Of a stretch of 47,888 bases of DNA, positions 21,492-29,685 are shown one piece after another. Source of the DNA: Actinomadura sp. KC345 (GTDB lineage Bacteria; Actinomycetota; Actinomycetes; Streptosporangiales; Streptosporangiaceae); contig NZ_SMKH01000020.1 in assembly GCF_004348515.1 (NCBI RefSeq), forward strand, positions 1-47,888, in the 5' to 3' direction. The notes under the pieces are model-generated. The model was given only the letters and a program-made list of their open reading frames with translations, searched no databases and was not told where the DNA came from. Positions within the stretch are counted from its first letter, which is position 1. Each line of letters opens with the position of its first letter. The position numbers and the translations under genes were made by a program.

Positions 21492-22600
21492 CAGTACCCG
21501 GCACCCGCTCCGTACCGGCCAGGCGGCGGGTTCCCCGGGAAGTGCCCGCCGGGACCGCCGGGACCGCCGGGCGGCATCCCGCCCGGGACGGCGGGCGGCG
21601 GGCCGCCCGCGTGCGCCATCGACGCCACGTACCGCGGCCACTCCTCGACCCAGTTGCGGCCCAGGTCGTCGATGAACGAGCCGGGCGGCGGGGTGACGCC
21701 GTGCGCGGCGCACCAGGCGCCGGGGGCGTGCTGCCCCGCGCGGACCCGGCCGTTGCTCGTCATGAGCTGCGGCGGGATCGGCGGCAGCTTGCCCGGGTCG
21801 TCGCCCTGCTTGGCCTCGGCCTCCAGCTCGGAGACGTCCTTCTCCTCCGACATCCCGATCGGGCCGACCTTGCGGGCGTTGAGGAACTGCCGGACGACCG
21901 GCTCCTCGCTGGACAGCAGCATCTCGCGCGGGCCGAACATCACCAGCTCGCGGCGGAACAGCAGGCCGATGTTGTCCGGGACGGTCCGAGCGGTGTTGAT
22001 GTCGTGGGTGACGATCAGGAGCGTCGCGTTGATCTCGGAGATCAGGTCGACGAACGTCTGGTTCAGGTAGGACGTGCGGACCGGGTCGAGACCGGAGTCC
22101 GGCTCGTCCACCAGAAGGATCTCGGGGTCCAGCACGAGCGCGCGGGCCAGGCCGGCGCGCTTCTTCATGCCTCCGGAGATCTCGCCCGGGAGCTTCTTCT
22201 CCGCACCGAGAAGCCCGACCAGGTCGAGGTTCTTCATCACGATCTGCCGGACTTCGGACTCGGACTTCTTGGTGTGCTCGCGCAGCGGGAAGGCGACGTT
22301 GTCGTAGACGTTCATCGACCCGAAGAGGGCGCCGTCCTGGAACAGGACGCCGAACAGCTTGCGGGTCTCGTAGAGCTGCGACTCCGGCAGGCGCGGGAGG
22401 TCCCGGTCTCCGATCCAGATGTGGCCGCGGTCCGGCTTGAGGAGGCCGACCAGGGACTTGAGGAACACCGACTTGCCGGTTCCGGACGGGCCGAGGAGAA
22501 CGGAGATCTCTCCTGCGGGGACCGTCAGCGACACGTCCTGCCAGATGGTCTGACGGCCGAAGGACTTGGTCAGGCCCTCGACTCTGATCTCGACGCCCAC
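21491..22600 (-). CDS. mceG: Mce-system ABC ATPase (MceG/Mkl-like)
   Basis: 369 residues from GTG preceded by AAAGGTG. All nucleotide-binding motifs are present: Walker A GPSGTGKS (37-44), Q-loop Gln88, signature SGGMK (142-146), Walker B ILLVDE (161-166) with the Mce-type DEPDSGLDP, and the H-loop VTHD (His199). It is closest in motif style to Mycobacterium Mkl/MceG, which energises Mce transporters. Residues about 250-369 form an extra region ending in a Pro/Gly-rich tail (GGMPPGGPGGPGG) of unknown use. First gene of the operon, with the next start overlapping its stop. In M. tuberculosis mkl also lies between rplL and rpoB but, from memory, away from the mce operons. Confidence 0.92.
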   Translation of the reverse strand: MGVEIRVEGLTKSFGRQTIWQDVSLTVPAGEISVLLGPSGTGKSVFLKSLVGLLKPDRGHIWIGDRDLPRLPESQLYETRKLFGVLFQDGALFGSMNVYDNVAFPLREHTKKSESEVRQIVMKNLDLVGLLGAEKKLPGEISGGMKKRAGLARALVLDPEILLVDEPDSGLDPVRTSYLNQTFVDLISEINATLLIVTHDINTARTVPDNIGLLFRRELVMFGPREMLLSSEEPVVRQFLNARKVGPIGMSEEKDVSELEAEAKQGDDPGKLPPIPPQLMTSNGRVRAGQHAPGAWCAAHGVTPPPGSFIDDLGRNWVEEWPRYVASMAHAGGPPPAVPGGMPPGGPGGPGGHFPGNPPPGRYGAGAGY

Positions 22601-22695
22601 TCGTCACCTTTCGTCCAGGCCGGGGGGAAATCCCGAACCAATGAGCGAGTTAGCTCAGGCACTTTCTCTCGTCACACCGCGTGTCCGCCCTCTTA

Positions 22696-22709
22696 CTACC
22701 GTCCGGTAG
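22696..22709. promoter_or_regulatory. Candidate regulator site upstream of mceG (CTACCG-TC-CGGTAG)
   Basis: A perfect 6-bp inverted repeat with a 2-bp centre, about 95 bp upstream of the mceG start. Its size and symmetry fit a TetR-type operator, and TetR proteins often control Mce operons. No regulator gene is adjacent, so the binding protein is unknown. Confidence 0.4.
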
Positions 22710-22790
22710 CCGTGACGGGTGCCACCACCGTAGCGGCCTCCCGTCCGAATGGAAGGGGTTCCGCCCCAGATCAGCGGCTAAATGCGACGT

Positions 22791-22812
22791 CGTAAGACAA
22801 TCGTTACTTACG
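22791..22812. promoter_or_regulatory. Spaced inverted repeat CGTAAG-N10-CTTACG
   Basis: Two perfect 6-bp half sites are separated by 10 bp, giving a 16-bp centre-to-centre distance that suits a dimeric regulator binding one face of DNA. It lies about 190 bp upstream of mceG in the AT-richer part of the gap. Chance occurrence is possible. Confidence 0.3.
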
Positions 22813-23135
22813 GCGCCTATGAGACTAGTGGTCCAAGAACCAGCGCCTCAAGCGGAGTCAGGCTGTTCAACGGAGACCGGACGGCATCGTCGCGGCCACC
22901 GTGACAAGGCGGCCTCCTGTGGCCACAGCGTCGGGACGGGACGCTACGCGGCGTCCCGAGAACCGCACAACCCGCACGGGCACACGGTTTCCCGCAGACG
23001 TTTATCACTCCCGCACAGGAAATCGGCGGCCTCATACCGGACCCTTCACCCTTGGCGACAACCGCCCGCAGGCGGGCGGCAGACCCGATGTGCACACCCC
23101 TGGAGCGGCCCACTGCGAGCCCCTGGAAACGCAGA

Positions 23136-23171
23136 AGGCGGCCGCCCCACCCGATGGTGGGACGACCGCCT
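23136..23171 (-). terminator. Terminator after rplJL
   Basis: A 16-bp stem (AGGCGGTCGTCCCACC on the minus strand, with two G-U pairs) closes an ATCG loop, 48 bp past the rplL stop. It separates the ribosomal stalk operon from the Mce operon, so the two are probably distinct transcripts. Confidence 0.75.
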
Positions 23172-23218
23172 CCTGAGAAGCCTGCGGAGCCGTACCGGCT
23201 CCCCGGCTCTGAAGAGCC

Positions 23219-23608
23219 CTACTTGACGGTGACCGTCGCGCCGGCCTTCTCCAGGGCCTCCTTGGCCTTGTCGGCCGCTTCCTTGTTGACCTTCTCCAGC
23301 AGCGGCTTCGGCGCGCCGTCGACCAGGTCCTTGGCCTCCTTGAGGCCGAGGCTCGTCAGGGCGCGCACCTCCTTGATGACCTGGATCTTCTTGTCGCCGG
23401 CGCTCTCCAGGACGACGTCGAACTCGTCCTGCGCGGCGGCCTCCTCCTCGACGGGGGCGCCCCCGCCCGTGGGCGCGGCCACGGCCGCGACGGGCGCGGC
23501 GGCCTTGACGTCGAAGACCTCCTCGAACTGCTTCACGAAGTCCGAGAGCTCGAGGAGGGTCATCTCCTTGAAGGCGTCGAGCAGGTCGTCGGTGCTGAGC
23601 TTCGCCAT
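23219..23608 (-). CDS. rplL: 50S ribosomal protein L7/L12
   Basis: 129 residues with the three known parts: an N-terminal dimer helix ([20 protein letters not shown]), an Ala/Pro/Gly hinge (about 35-60) and the C-terminal factor-binding domain ([20 protein letters not shown], then LVDGAPK and [14 protein letters not shown]). It forms the stalk with L10 and recruits elongation factors. It lies 52 bp after rplJ, with which it is co-transcribed. Length is normal. Confidence 0.97.
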   Translation of the reverse strand: MAKLSTDDLLDAFKEMTLLELSDFVKQFEEVFDVKAAAPVAAVAAPTGGGAPVEEEAAAQDEFDVVLESAGDKKIQVIKEVRALTSLGLKEAKDLVDGAPKPLLEKVNKEAADKAKEALEKAGATVTVK

Positions 23609-23660
23609 GATCTTTCCTCCGCTATGGCTTGAAAAACTGGGGATTACGGAACCGCGGTGC

Positions 23661-24242
23661 CTACTCGGCGGACGCCTCTGCTGCGGCCTCGGCCTCGGCG
23701 GCAGGTGCCTCGGCCGTCTCGCCGCCCGCCTCGCGCTTGGCGCGCAGCGCCTCGGCGAGCTGCGCCGCCTGCGTCGGCAGCGCGTTGAAGAGCGCGGCCG
23801 CGTTGGACAGCGAGCCCTTCATCGCACCCGCGAGCTTCGCGAGCAGCACCTCGCGCGACTCCAGGTCCGCGAGCTTGGTGACCTCGGCCGCGGTCATCGC
23901 CCGGCCGTCGATGAACCCGCCCTTGATCACCAGCGGCGGGTTGGCCTTGGCGAAATCACGCAGGCCCTTGGCGGCCTCGACCACGTCGCCCCGGACGAAC
24001 GTGATGGCGGACGGGCCCACGAGCAGGTCGTGGAACTGCTCGTCGACACCGGCCTCGTTCGCGGCGCGCTTGGTCAGCGTGTTCTTCACCACGCGAAACC
24101 GTGCGGTCTCGCCGAGGTTGCCGCGCAGCTCCTGCACCTGCGCGACCGACAGCCCGCGGTACTCGGTCAGCACGGCGCCGTTGGAGCTCTCGAACTCGTT
24201 CTTGAGCTCGGCGATCGCCGCGTCCTTGTCGGCCCTGGCCAT
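23661..24242 (-). CDS. rplJ: 50S ribosomal protein L10
   Basis: 193 residues from ATG with GGAGG upstream. The N-terminus ([17 protein letters not shown]) and the RNA-binding region ([17 protein letters not shown], then [16 protein letters not shown]) are standard. The C-terminal helix that binds L7/L12 dimers is followed by an Ala/Glu-rich tail. The leader upstream holds a terminator and probable L10 autoregulation site, listed separately. Confidence 0.97.
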   Translation of the reverse strand: MARADKDAAIAELKNEFESSNGAVLTEYRGLSVAQVQELRGNLGETARFRVVKNTLTKRAANEAGVDEQFHDLLVGPSAITFVRGDVVEAAKGLRDFAKANPPLVIKGGFIDGRAMTAAEVTKLADLESREVLLAKLAGAMKGSLSNAAALFNALPTQAAQLAEALRAKREAGGETAEAPAAEAEAAAEASAE

Positions 24243-24272
24243 CCGGCCTCCTTCCGATTACCTGGGTGGGTA

Positions 24273-24307
24273 CCAAAAAACGCCCCGGCGCAGGCGCACG
24301 GGGCGTT
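24273..24307 (-). terminator. Intrinsic terminator/attenuator in the rplJ leader
   Basis: On the minus strand AACGCCCCG pairs with CGGGGCGTT and is followed by a run of T (TTTTTTGG), a canonical Rho-independent terminator and rare in such GC-rich DNA. It lies only about 30 nt before the rplJ start and downstream of the rplJ promoter, so it can only make sense as an attenuator controlled by the leader RNA, probably through L10 binding. Confidence 0.75.
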
Positions 24308-24427
24308 CCAGGCAAGGCGCGGAGGCCATGCGGAAGCTCTCGTCTCACCTGCGCAGGCCGCCCGAGCGAATCGGGTCCTTCGGTCACCTCGGTATGAGGC
24401 GACGACCGGCGGTCTTCGGCACCGACC

Positions 24428-24457
24428 AGAGTATGTGAATGCTCCCCGACTTAACAA
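24428..24457 (-). promoter_or_regulatory. Probable rplJL promoter
   Basis: TTGTTA (24452-24457) and CATACT (24430-24435) are spaced 16 bp apart on the minus strand; TACTCT two bases further gives an 18-bp alternative. Transcription would start near 24423, giving a leader of about 180 nt that includes the terminator-like attenuator. Confidence 0.5.
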
Positions 24458-24612
24458 ATCAGCGGGAACGCGCGGCCGCGGGCCCAGGACCCGCACCGGC
24501 CTCGCCCATCTCGCCCCCGGCCTCCCCCGAGGCAGCCGGTGAGCGGGACGGCGAGGCCGGTGGCCAGCGCGGCATCCGCTGACGACGGAGCGGGTGCGTC
24601 CGTCGCGGACGG

Positions 24613-25467
24613 TCAGTTCCCGCCGAGGAACGAGCCGAGGGACAGCGTTCCGACCTGGTCGGACGGCGGCGGGTTCACGGTGAAGGACTCGCCGTAGTCG
24701 CTGTACAGGACGGTCACCGTGCCGGACTCGCCCTGCGAGCCGCTCGTCTTCGACACGAGCTTGCGGGGCAGGTTCTCCCCGTCCGTCCACAGGTCGAAGT
24801 TGATCTTGCTGTTGGCCTTGTCCTTCGGCAGCCACTTGCCGACGTCCTCGCGCGCCTCCGCGTCGAGGCGGTTCAGCGCGTCCTGGACCGTCACCGTCCC
24901 GGTGTAGTGCGTCGTCTGGACCCCGTCGATCGACTCGGTGCCGACCCGGCGCGCGTCCTTGGAACCGGTGAACATCTTCGTCTGCTCGGCCGGGTCGACC
25001 TTCTGCACCTGGTCGATGAGGCCCTGGACGTCGAACCCGGTGCGCTGCGACGCCTCGTTGACATCGACCTTCACCCACGGCTTGCCGCCGCTGACGAACT
25101 GGGCGAGCTGCGGGACCTTCGCGTACAGCGTGTTGCCGGTGAAGAGCGCCTGCCCCTTGGCGCCGGGGACGGTCTTCCCGCCGCGGCTGATCTCGTCCAG
25201 CTTCGCGCTGAACTTCAGCTCCGGGCTCAGCTGGAACTGCCCGTCGGCGCGAAGCTCGCCGTTGCCGCCCGCGTCGGTGCCGGTCACCGTGAGGTCGGCC
25301 TTGAACGTGTCGGCCTGATCGGTCTTCTTCGACGTCTTCAGCAGCGCCTCACTGGCGCTGAGCTTCATGTTCTCCGTGCTCTCGGTGCCACCACCGCCGC
25401 ATCCCGTCAGGAGAAGCGCGGCGCTCACGGCGGTGCCGCCGGCCGCCACCACGAGTCGTCGGTTCAT
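24613..25467 (-). CDS. Lipoprotein, LppX/LprG-like or LolA-like fold
   Basis: 284 residues with a lipoprotein signal: MNRR, a hydrophobic core and the lipobox LLTGC (Cys23), followed by a Gly linker. The mature part is rich in beta strands with polar/hydrophobic alternation (FKADLTVTG, FQLSPELKFSAKL, TLYAKVPQL, TTHYTGTVTVQ). That arrangement fits the LppX/LprAFG or LolA-type half-barrels that hold lipids. Streptomyces has lipoprotein genes in the same slot between rplA and rplJ. A link to the Mce lipid system next door is tempting but unproven. Confidence 0.72.
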   Translation of the reverse strand: MNRRLVVAAGGTAVSAALLLTGCGGGGTESTENMKLSASEALLKTSKKTDQADTFKADLTVTGTDAGGNGELRADGQFQLSPELKFSAKLDEISRGGKTVPGAKGQALFTGNTLYAKVPQLAQFVSGGKPWVKVDVNEASQRTGFDVQGLIDQVQKVDPAEQTKMFTGSKDARRVGTESIDGVQTTHYTGTVTVQDALNRLDAEAREDVGKWLPKDKANSKINFDLWTDGENLPRKLVSKTSGSQGESGTVTVLYSDYGESFTVNPPPSDQVGTLSLGSFLGGN

Positions 25468-25587
25468 CAGGGTCGAGCCTCCCTTGTCGCCTGCTGGTGG
25501 TTTCCAGTGTCCCGGGACGCCGGCGACGCCACATCCCCCGGTGGTACGAACGGCCCGGAAAGCAGTACGACTTAGGGGTTACACGGG

Positions 25588-26475
25588 TCAGCGGTAGGCG
25601 TCGAAGGTCATCGAGCCCTTGACGACCGTACCCGCGGCCTGCGCGTTCAGGCCGATCCAGGTCGGACGGGCCTTGCTGTCGGCCCACAGGTCGAGACCGC
25701 AGCCGGTTTCGGCGGGGATCCACGTGCGGATCGCCGCGGCGACATCCTGGGGCAGCAGCGGGAACAGGTTTCCCATGCTCGCCCGCGCGGTGAACCGCGT
25801 CCTGCCGTTCGCGTCCGGCTCGCTCGCGGTCACGCCGGGCAGGGTCCCGATCAGGAACGTGAACTGCCGGGGGTCGGAGCCGTTCTGCAGCGTGGCGAGC
25901 TGCTTCGCGGAGAGCTTGGACCGGGTCCACTTCTCGCCGTCGAAGCCCTTGAGCGTACCGCCGCTGATGATCACCTTCTCCGTGACCTTGCTGAGTTCGC
26001 CGTCCTGCATGGTGCTCGTGACGCCGGTCGCGTTCAGTGAGAACTCCGGCCACAGCGTGAACGTGGCCGTCTCGGTGGCGTGCCGGTAGTCGCCGTCCGA
26101 TCCGAGCGTCACCTTCACGTCCGTCTTGCGGGTGAAGGCGTGCAGGCTCGGGCCTGGCCGGGGCGGCGCGGTGGGCAGGCTTTCCAGCCCGCTTCCTCCC
26201 GCCGCCCGGTTGCCCGGGGCACCGGAGCCGTCGGCCGTCCCGCCGGTGCCGCCGCCGCCCGCACCCGGCGCCGTGGTCGCGCCCGGCGTGACGATGCCGG
26301 TCGCGGTGCCGTTCGGGTTGGCCGGATCCTGCTGCGCCATGGCCGCGGACGCCGGGACCGATCCGTCCTCGGTGGAGCCGCCTCCCACCTTGACCACCAT
26401 CAGGACCGCCGTGGGCACGACGGCGACGGCGGTGACGGCGGAGATGGCGATGGCCCGGTCGGTTCGACGCTTCAC
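25588..26475 (-). CDS. Exported or membrane-anchored protein of unknown function, paired with the lipoprotein
   Basis: About 295 residues from GTG (a TTG two codons upstream is possible). An N-terminal hydrophobic helix (AIAISAVTAVAVVPTAVLMVV) is followed by a Gly/Ala/Pro/Thr linker of about 60 residues and a beta-rich domain (TDVKVTLGSDGDYRHATETA, FTLWPEFSLNATG). The domain resembles the neighbouring lipoprotein in style, with strand patterns and a WTRSKLSAKQLATL helix. The position between rplA and rplJ is shared with Streptomyces. Function unknown; probably an extracytoplasmic lipid- or ligand-binding protein. Confidence 0.65.
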   Translation of the reverse strand: MKRRTDRAIAISAVTAVAVVPTAVLMVVKVGGGSTEDGSVPASAAMAQQDPANPNGTATGIVTPGATTAPGAGGGGTGGTADGSGAPGNRAAGGSGLESLPTAPPRPGPSLHAFTRKTDVKVTLGSDGDYRHATETATFTLWPEFSLNATGVTSTMQDGELSKVTEKVIISGGTLKGFDGEKWTRSKLSAKQLATLQNGSDPRQFTFLIGTLPGVTASEPDANGRTRFTARASMGNLFPLLPQDVAAAIRTWIPAETGCGLDLWADSKARPTWIGLNAQAAGTVVKGSMTFDAYR

Positions 26476-26608
26476 GGGCAAGATTCAACACCAGATTCCC
26501 CACCGGTAACAAAGCAATCCGGTCACCGATTTGTCCGTTTCCGGACGACGATCTATGTATCCACCGCGTTCGGTGCTAGAGGACGCGGGCAAGGGCCCGG
26601 TGGGAAGC

Positions 26609-26646
26609 GAACAGGGCGCCCCCGGTGTGCCGGGGGCGCCCTGTTC
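26609..26646 (-). terminator. Terminator after rplKA
   Basis: A perfect 17-bp stem (GAACAGGGCGCCCCCGG and its complement) closes a TGTG loop, 22 bp past the rplA stop. It is one of the strongest hairpins in the window. It lies between rplA and the exported protein gene, so the latter needs its own promoter. Confidence 0.85.
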
Positions 26647-26667
26647 GGGTGACGCGATCGTGCTCGG

Positions 26668-27384
26668 TCAGGCGTCTTCGAGCTCCGCGGTCAGGTTGCG
26701 GACCGCGTTCGGGTCCACCGGGATGCTCGGGCCCATCGAGGTCGTCATCGACGCCTTCTTGACGTAGCGGCCCTTCGCGGCGGACGGCTTGAGCCGCTGG
26801 ATCTCCTCGACGGCCGCGGCGTAGTTCTCCACCAGCTGGCGCTGGTCGAAGGACGCCTTGCCGATGATGAAGTGCAGGTTCGCGTGCCGGTCGACCCGGA
26901 ACTCGATCTTTCCGCCCTTGATGTCGGAGACGGCCTTGTCCACGTCCATCGTGACCGTGCCGGTCTTCGGGTTCGGCATGAGTCCGCGCGGGCCGAGCAC
27001 CCGGCCCAGCCGCCCGACCTTGCCCATCTGGTCCGGCGTCGCCACGACCGCGTCGAAGTCCAGGAAGCCGCCCTGGATCCGCTCGATCATGTCGTCGGAG
27101 CCGACCAGGTCGGCACCCGCCGCCTCGGCCTCCTGCGCCTTGGCGCCGACGGCGAAGACCAGCACCCGGGCCGTCTTACCGGTGCCGTGCGGCAGGTTGA
27201 CGGTGCCGCGGACCATCTGGTCGGCCTTGCGGGGGTCGACGCCCAGCCGCAGGGCGACCTCCACCGTCGGGTCGAACTTGACGACCGTGGTGTCCTTGGC
27301 GAGCTTCACGGCCTCGGCCGGGCTGTACAGCCGGTCGCGGTCGATCTTCTCCGAGGCGGAGCGGTAGCTCTTGCTGCGCTGCAT
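26668..27384 (-). CDS. rplA: 50S ribosomal protein L1
   Basis: 238 residues from ATG 7 nt after GGAGG; an upstream in-frame start is rejected because it lacks a site and conservation. The protein begins [20 protein letters not shown] and carries the L1 signature [18 protein letters not shown]. It binds 23S rRNA at the L1 stalk and can bind its own mRNA. Follows rplK by 61 bp. Confidence 0.97.
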   Translation of the reverse strand: MQRSKSYRSASEKIDRDRLYSPAEAVKLAKDTTVVKFDPTVEVALRLGVDPRKADQMVRGTVNLPHGTGKTARVLVFAVGAKAQEAEAAGADLVGSDDMIERIQGGFLDFDAVVATPDQMGKVGRLGRVLGPRGLMPNPKTGTVTMDVDKAVSDIKGGKIEFRVDRHANLHFIIGKASFDQRQLVENYAAAVEEIQRLKPSAAKGRYVKKASMTTSMGPSIPVDPNAVRNLTAELEDA

Positions 27385-27445
27385 TCTGGTTCCTCCACTG
27401 GAACTCGTGGTACGGGCCGGCGCAGGCCCTTCCACTGGGTGGTGC

Positions 27446-27874
27446 TTACTTGACCTCGATGCCCATGGACCGCGCGGTGCCGGCGACGATCTTCTCGGCG
27501 GCCTCGATGTCCTTGGCGTTGAGGTCGGGCATCTTGGTCGTGGCGATCTCGCGGACCTGGTCGGCGGTGACCGAGCCGACCTTGGTCTTGTGCGGCTCGC
27601 CGCTGCCCTTCTCGACGCCCGCGGCCTTCAGGATGAGCTGCGCGGCCGGCGGGGTCTTGGTGACGAAGCTGAACGACCGGTCCTCGTAGATGGTGATCTC
27701 TACGGGGATGACGTTGCCGCGCTGGGACTCCGTCGCGGCGTTGTACTGCTTGCAGAAGTCCATGATGTTGACGCCGTGCGGACCGAGCGCGGTACCGACC
27801 GGCGGCGCGGGCGTGGCGGCCCCAGCCTGCAGCTGGACCTTCACCAAGGCGGCGATCTTCTTTTTGGGAGGCAT
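27446..27874 (-). CDS. rplK: 50S ribosomal protein L11
   Basis: 142 residues beginning [18 protein letters not shown]. The proline-rich loop [20 protein letters not shown], where thiostrepton-type drugs bind with 23S rRNA, is intact, and the C-terminal rRNA-binding domain ends [13 protein letters not shown]. Length is standard. First gene of the rplKA unit, with a likely promoter and CRISPR-like repeats upstream. Confidence 0.97.
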   Translation of the reverse strand: MPPKKKIAALVKVQLQAGAATPAPPVGTALGPHGVNIMDFCKQYNAATESQRGNVIPVEITIYEDRSFSFVTKTPPAAQLILKAAGVEKGSGEPHKTKVGSVTADQVREIATTKMPDLNAKDIEAAEKIVAGTARSMGIEVK

Positions 27875-27941
27875 GCCTCTCCCTCAGTGTTCCGTTTGCT
27901 GTGGTCCCGACTCCCGGATACCGGGCAACACGGCGGGCGGA

Positions 27942-27971
27942 ACGTAACCGCTGTGTTGGGACCCCTATCAA
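27942..27971 (-). promoter_or_regulatory. Probable rplKA promoter
   Basis: TTGATA (27966-27971) and TTACGT (27942-27947) are separated by 18 bp on the minus strand, about 70 bp upstream of the rplK start. The -35 element directly abuts the first CRISPR-like repeat. Confidence 0.5.
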
Positions 27972-27972
27972 C

Positions 27973-28060
27973 CCCAGCCCCGCGTGCGCGGGGAGCAATG
28001 CTGCACATTGACAAGCGCAGCGACCTTGGGGGGTCATCCCCGCATGCGCGGGGAGACAAC
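27973..28060 (+). CRISPR. Two-repeat CRISPR-like remnant (type I-E-like repeat) between nusG and rplK
   Basis: Two copies of a palindromic unit occur exactly 60 bp apart. Positions 27975-27995 and 28035-28055 match at 19 of 21 bases, and each carries CCCCGC-NNGC-GCGGGG followed by GAG(A)CAA. A 28-nt repeat with a spacer of about 32 nt (28001-28032) is the geometry of type I-E arrays, and the core resembles actinobacterial I-E repeats (CCCCGCG..CGGGGA). Only one spacer is present, the flanks differ, and no cas gene lies in the window. It is therefore either a decayed or orphan mini-array, or two REP-like hairpins. Two copies cannot settle it. Confidence 0.45.
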
Positions 28061-28094
28061 CCGTCCAGGATACGGCCTGGTCGAGGTGGGTCGG

Positions 28095-28952
<858 letters not shown>

Positions 28953-29021
28953 TCAGCGGTGATGAACTTGCGATGGTACGGCGGCGGCTCGTCCGGGCGC
29001 CGCGGCACCGCGGCGGCGACG

Positions 29022-29282
29022 TCAGCCGAAGACGGCGTAGACGCCCTGCTGCAGCCCGTAGTCGACGCCGGACACGATGCCGACCATGATGATCACGAAG
29101 ACGAGCGCGGCCACCGTGTAGGTGATCAGTTCCCGCCGTGTGGGCCAGATGACCTTGCGCAGCTCAGCGGCGATCTGGCGCACGAAGAGAGGCGGAGTCG
29201 TCCGCTTGGGGGACTTCTCCTTCTTGCGCTTGCCTTCGCCCTTGGCCTCAGGCTCGTCGCGCTCGTCGGTCTCAGTCGCCAT
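29022..29282 (-). CDS. secE: Preprotein translocase subunit SecE
   Basis: 86 residues: a Lys/Glu-rich cytoplasmic N-terminus, the conserved amphipathic helix (VRQIAAELRKVIWPTRRELI) and one membrane helix (YTVAALVFVIIMVGIVSGVD). This is the single-helix form of SecE that clamps SecY. It lies between tRNA-Trp and nusG, 87 bp before the latter. Confidence 0.96.
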   Translation of the reverse strand: MATETDERDEPEAKGEGKRKKEKSPKRTTPPLFVRQIAAELRKVIWPTRRELITYTVAALVFVIIMVGIVSGVDYGLQQGVYAVFG

Positions 29283-29393
29283 TTGCCGCCGTTCACCTCA
29301 TAGGTCGTGATCCAACCACCGCGTGGTTGCCGCACGGTCCCGTGCCGCGCGGTGCGATCGCACCGTCGTGACGGGTGTGCGCACCGCACCTCG

Positions 29394-29466
29394 CAGGGCA
29401 GGAGGGACTCGAACCCCCAACCGCCGGTTTTGGAGACCGGTGCTCTGCCAATTGAGCCACTGCCCT
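29394..29466 (-). tRNA. tRNA-Trp (CCA)
   Basis: A 73-nt cloverleaf: acceptor arms AGGGCAG/CTGCCCT, D-arm GCTC..GAGC, anticodon stem CCGGT/ACCGG with loop CTCCAAA (anticodon CCA), and T-arm GGGGG-TTCGAGT-CCCTC. CCA is not encoded at the 3' end. It sits just upstream of secE, as in mycobacteria and streptomycetes. Confidence 0.96.
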
Positions 29467-29562
29467 TCATTCCCCGGGTCGCGGAGAACCCCCGGTCGTG
29501 GGACCGGGATGGTGCCGGATCCCAGCTTACGGCCTCTGATGACGTCCGCGTGCGGACAGGCT

Positions 29563-29590
29563 CGTATACCGGGATCACGCCACTAGGCAA
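29563..29590 (-). promoter_or_regulatory. Probable promoter for tRNA-Trp-secE-nusG
   Basis: TTGCCT (29585-29590) and TATACG (29563-29568) are separated by 16 bp on the minus strand, about 95 bp upstream of the tRNA 5' end. No better pair is visible in the divergent gap before aspC. Confidence 0.45.
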
Positions 29591-29685
29591 TGGAGTCTAC
29601 GTCGCGGAGCCCCCCGCGTCGAACCGGATGGCCACACCGTCCTCCAGCCCCCGCCCTACCACCTGTCATCTGTAACGATGGGGAG

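Larger units (their letters stand above)
22601..23135. other. Intergenic upstream region of the Mce operon
   Basis: About 535 bp between the rplL terminator and mceG with no convincing gene. It is less GC-rich than its neighbours and contains two short inverted repeats near the mceG side, listed separately. The Mce promoter should lie here, but I cannot pick one -35/-10 pair with confidence. Short open frames here lack ribosome sites and family motifs. Confidence 0.6.

Noticed and set aside
21492..22607. A 655-residue version of YrbEA extending across the ATPase gene
   Set aside because: The upstream part is out of frame with the clear ABC ATPase and is composition-driven; the ATG at 21491 fits the permease family.
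22681..23226. Open frames of 90-180 codons between mceG and rplL
   Set aside because: No ribosome site, no motif, and composition unlike the neighbouring genes; the region looks regulatory.
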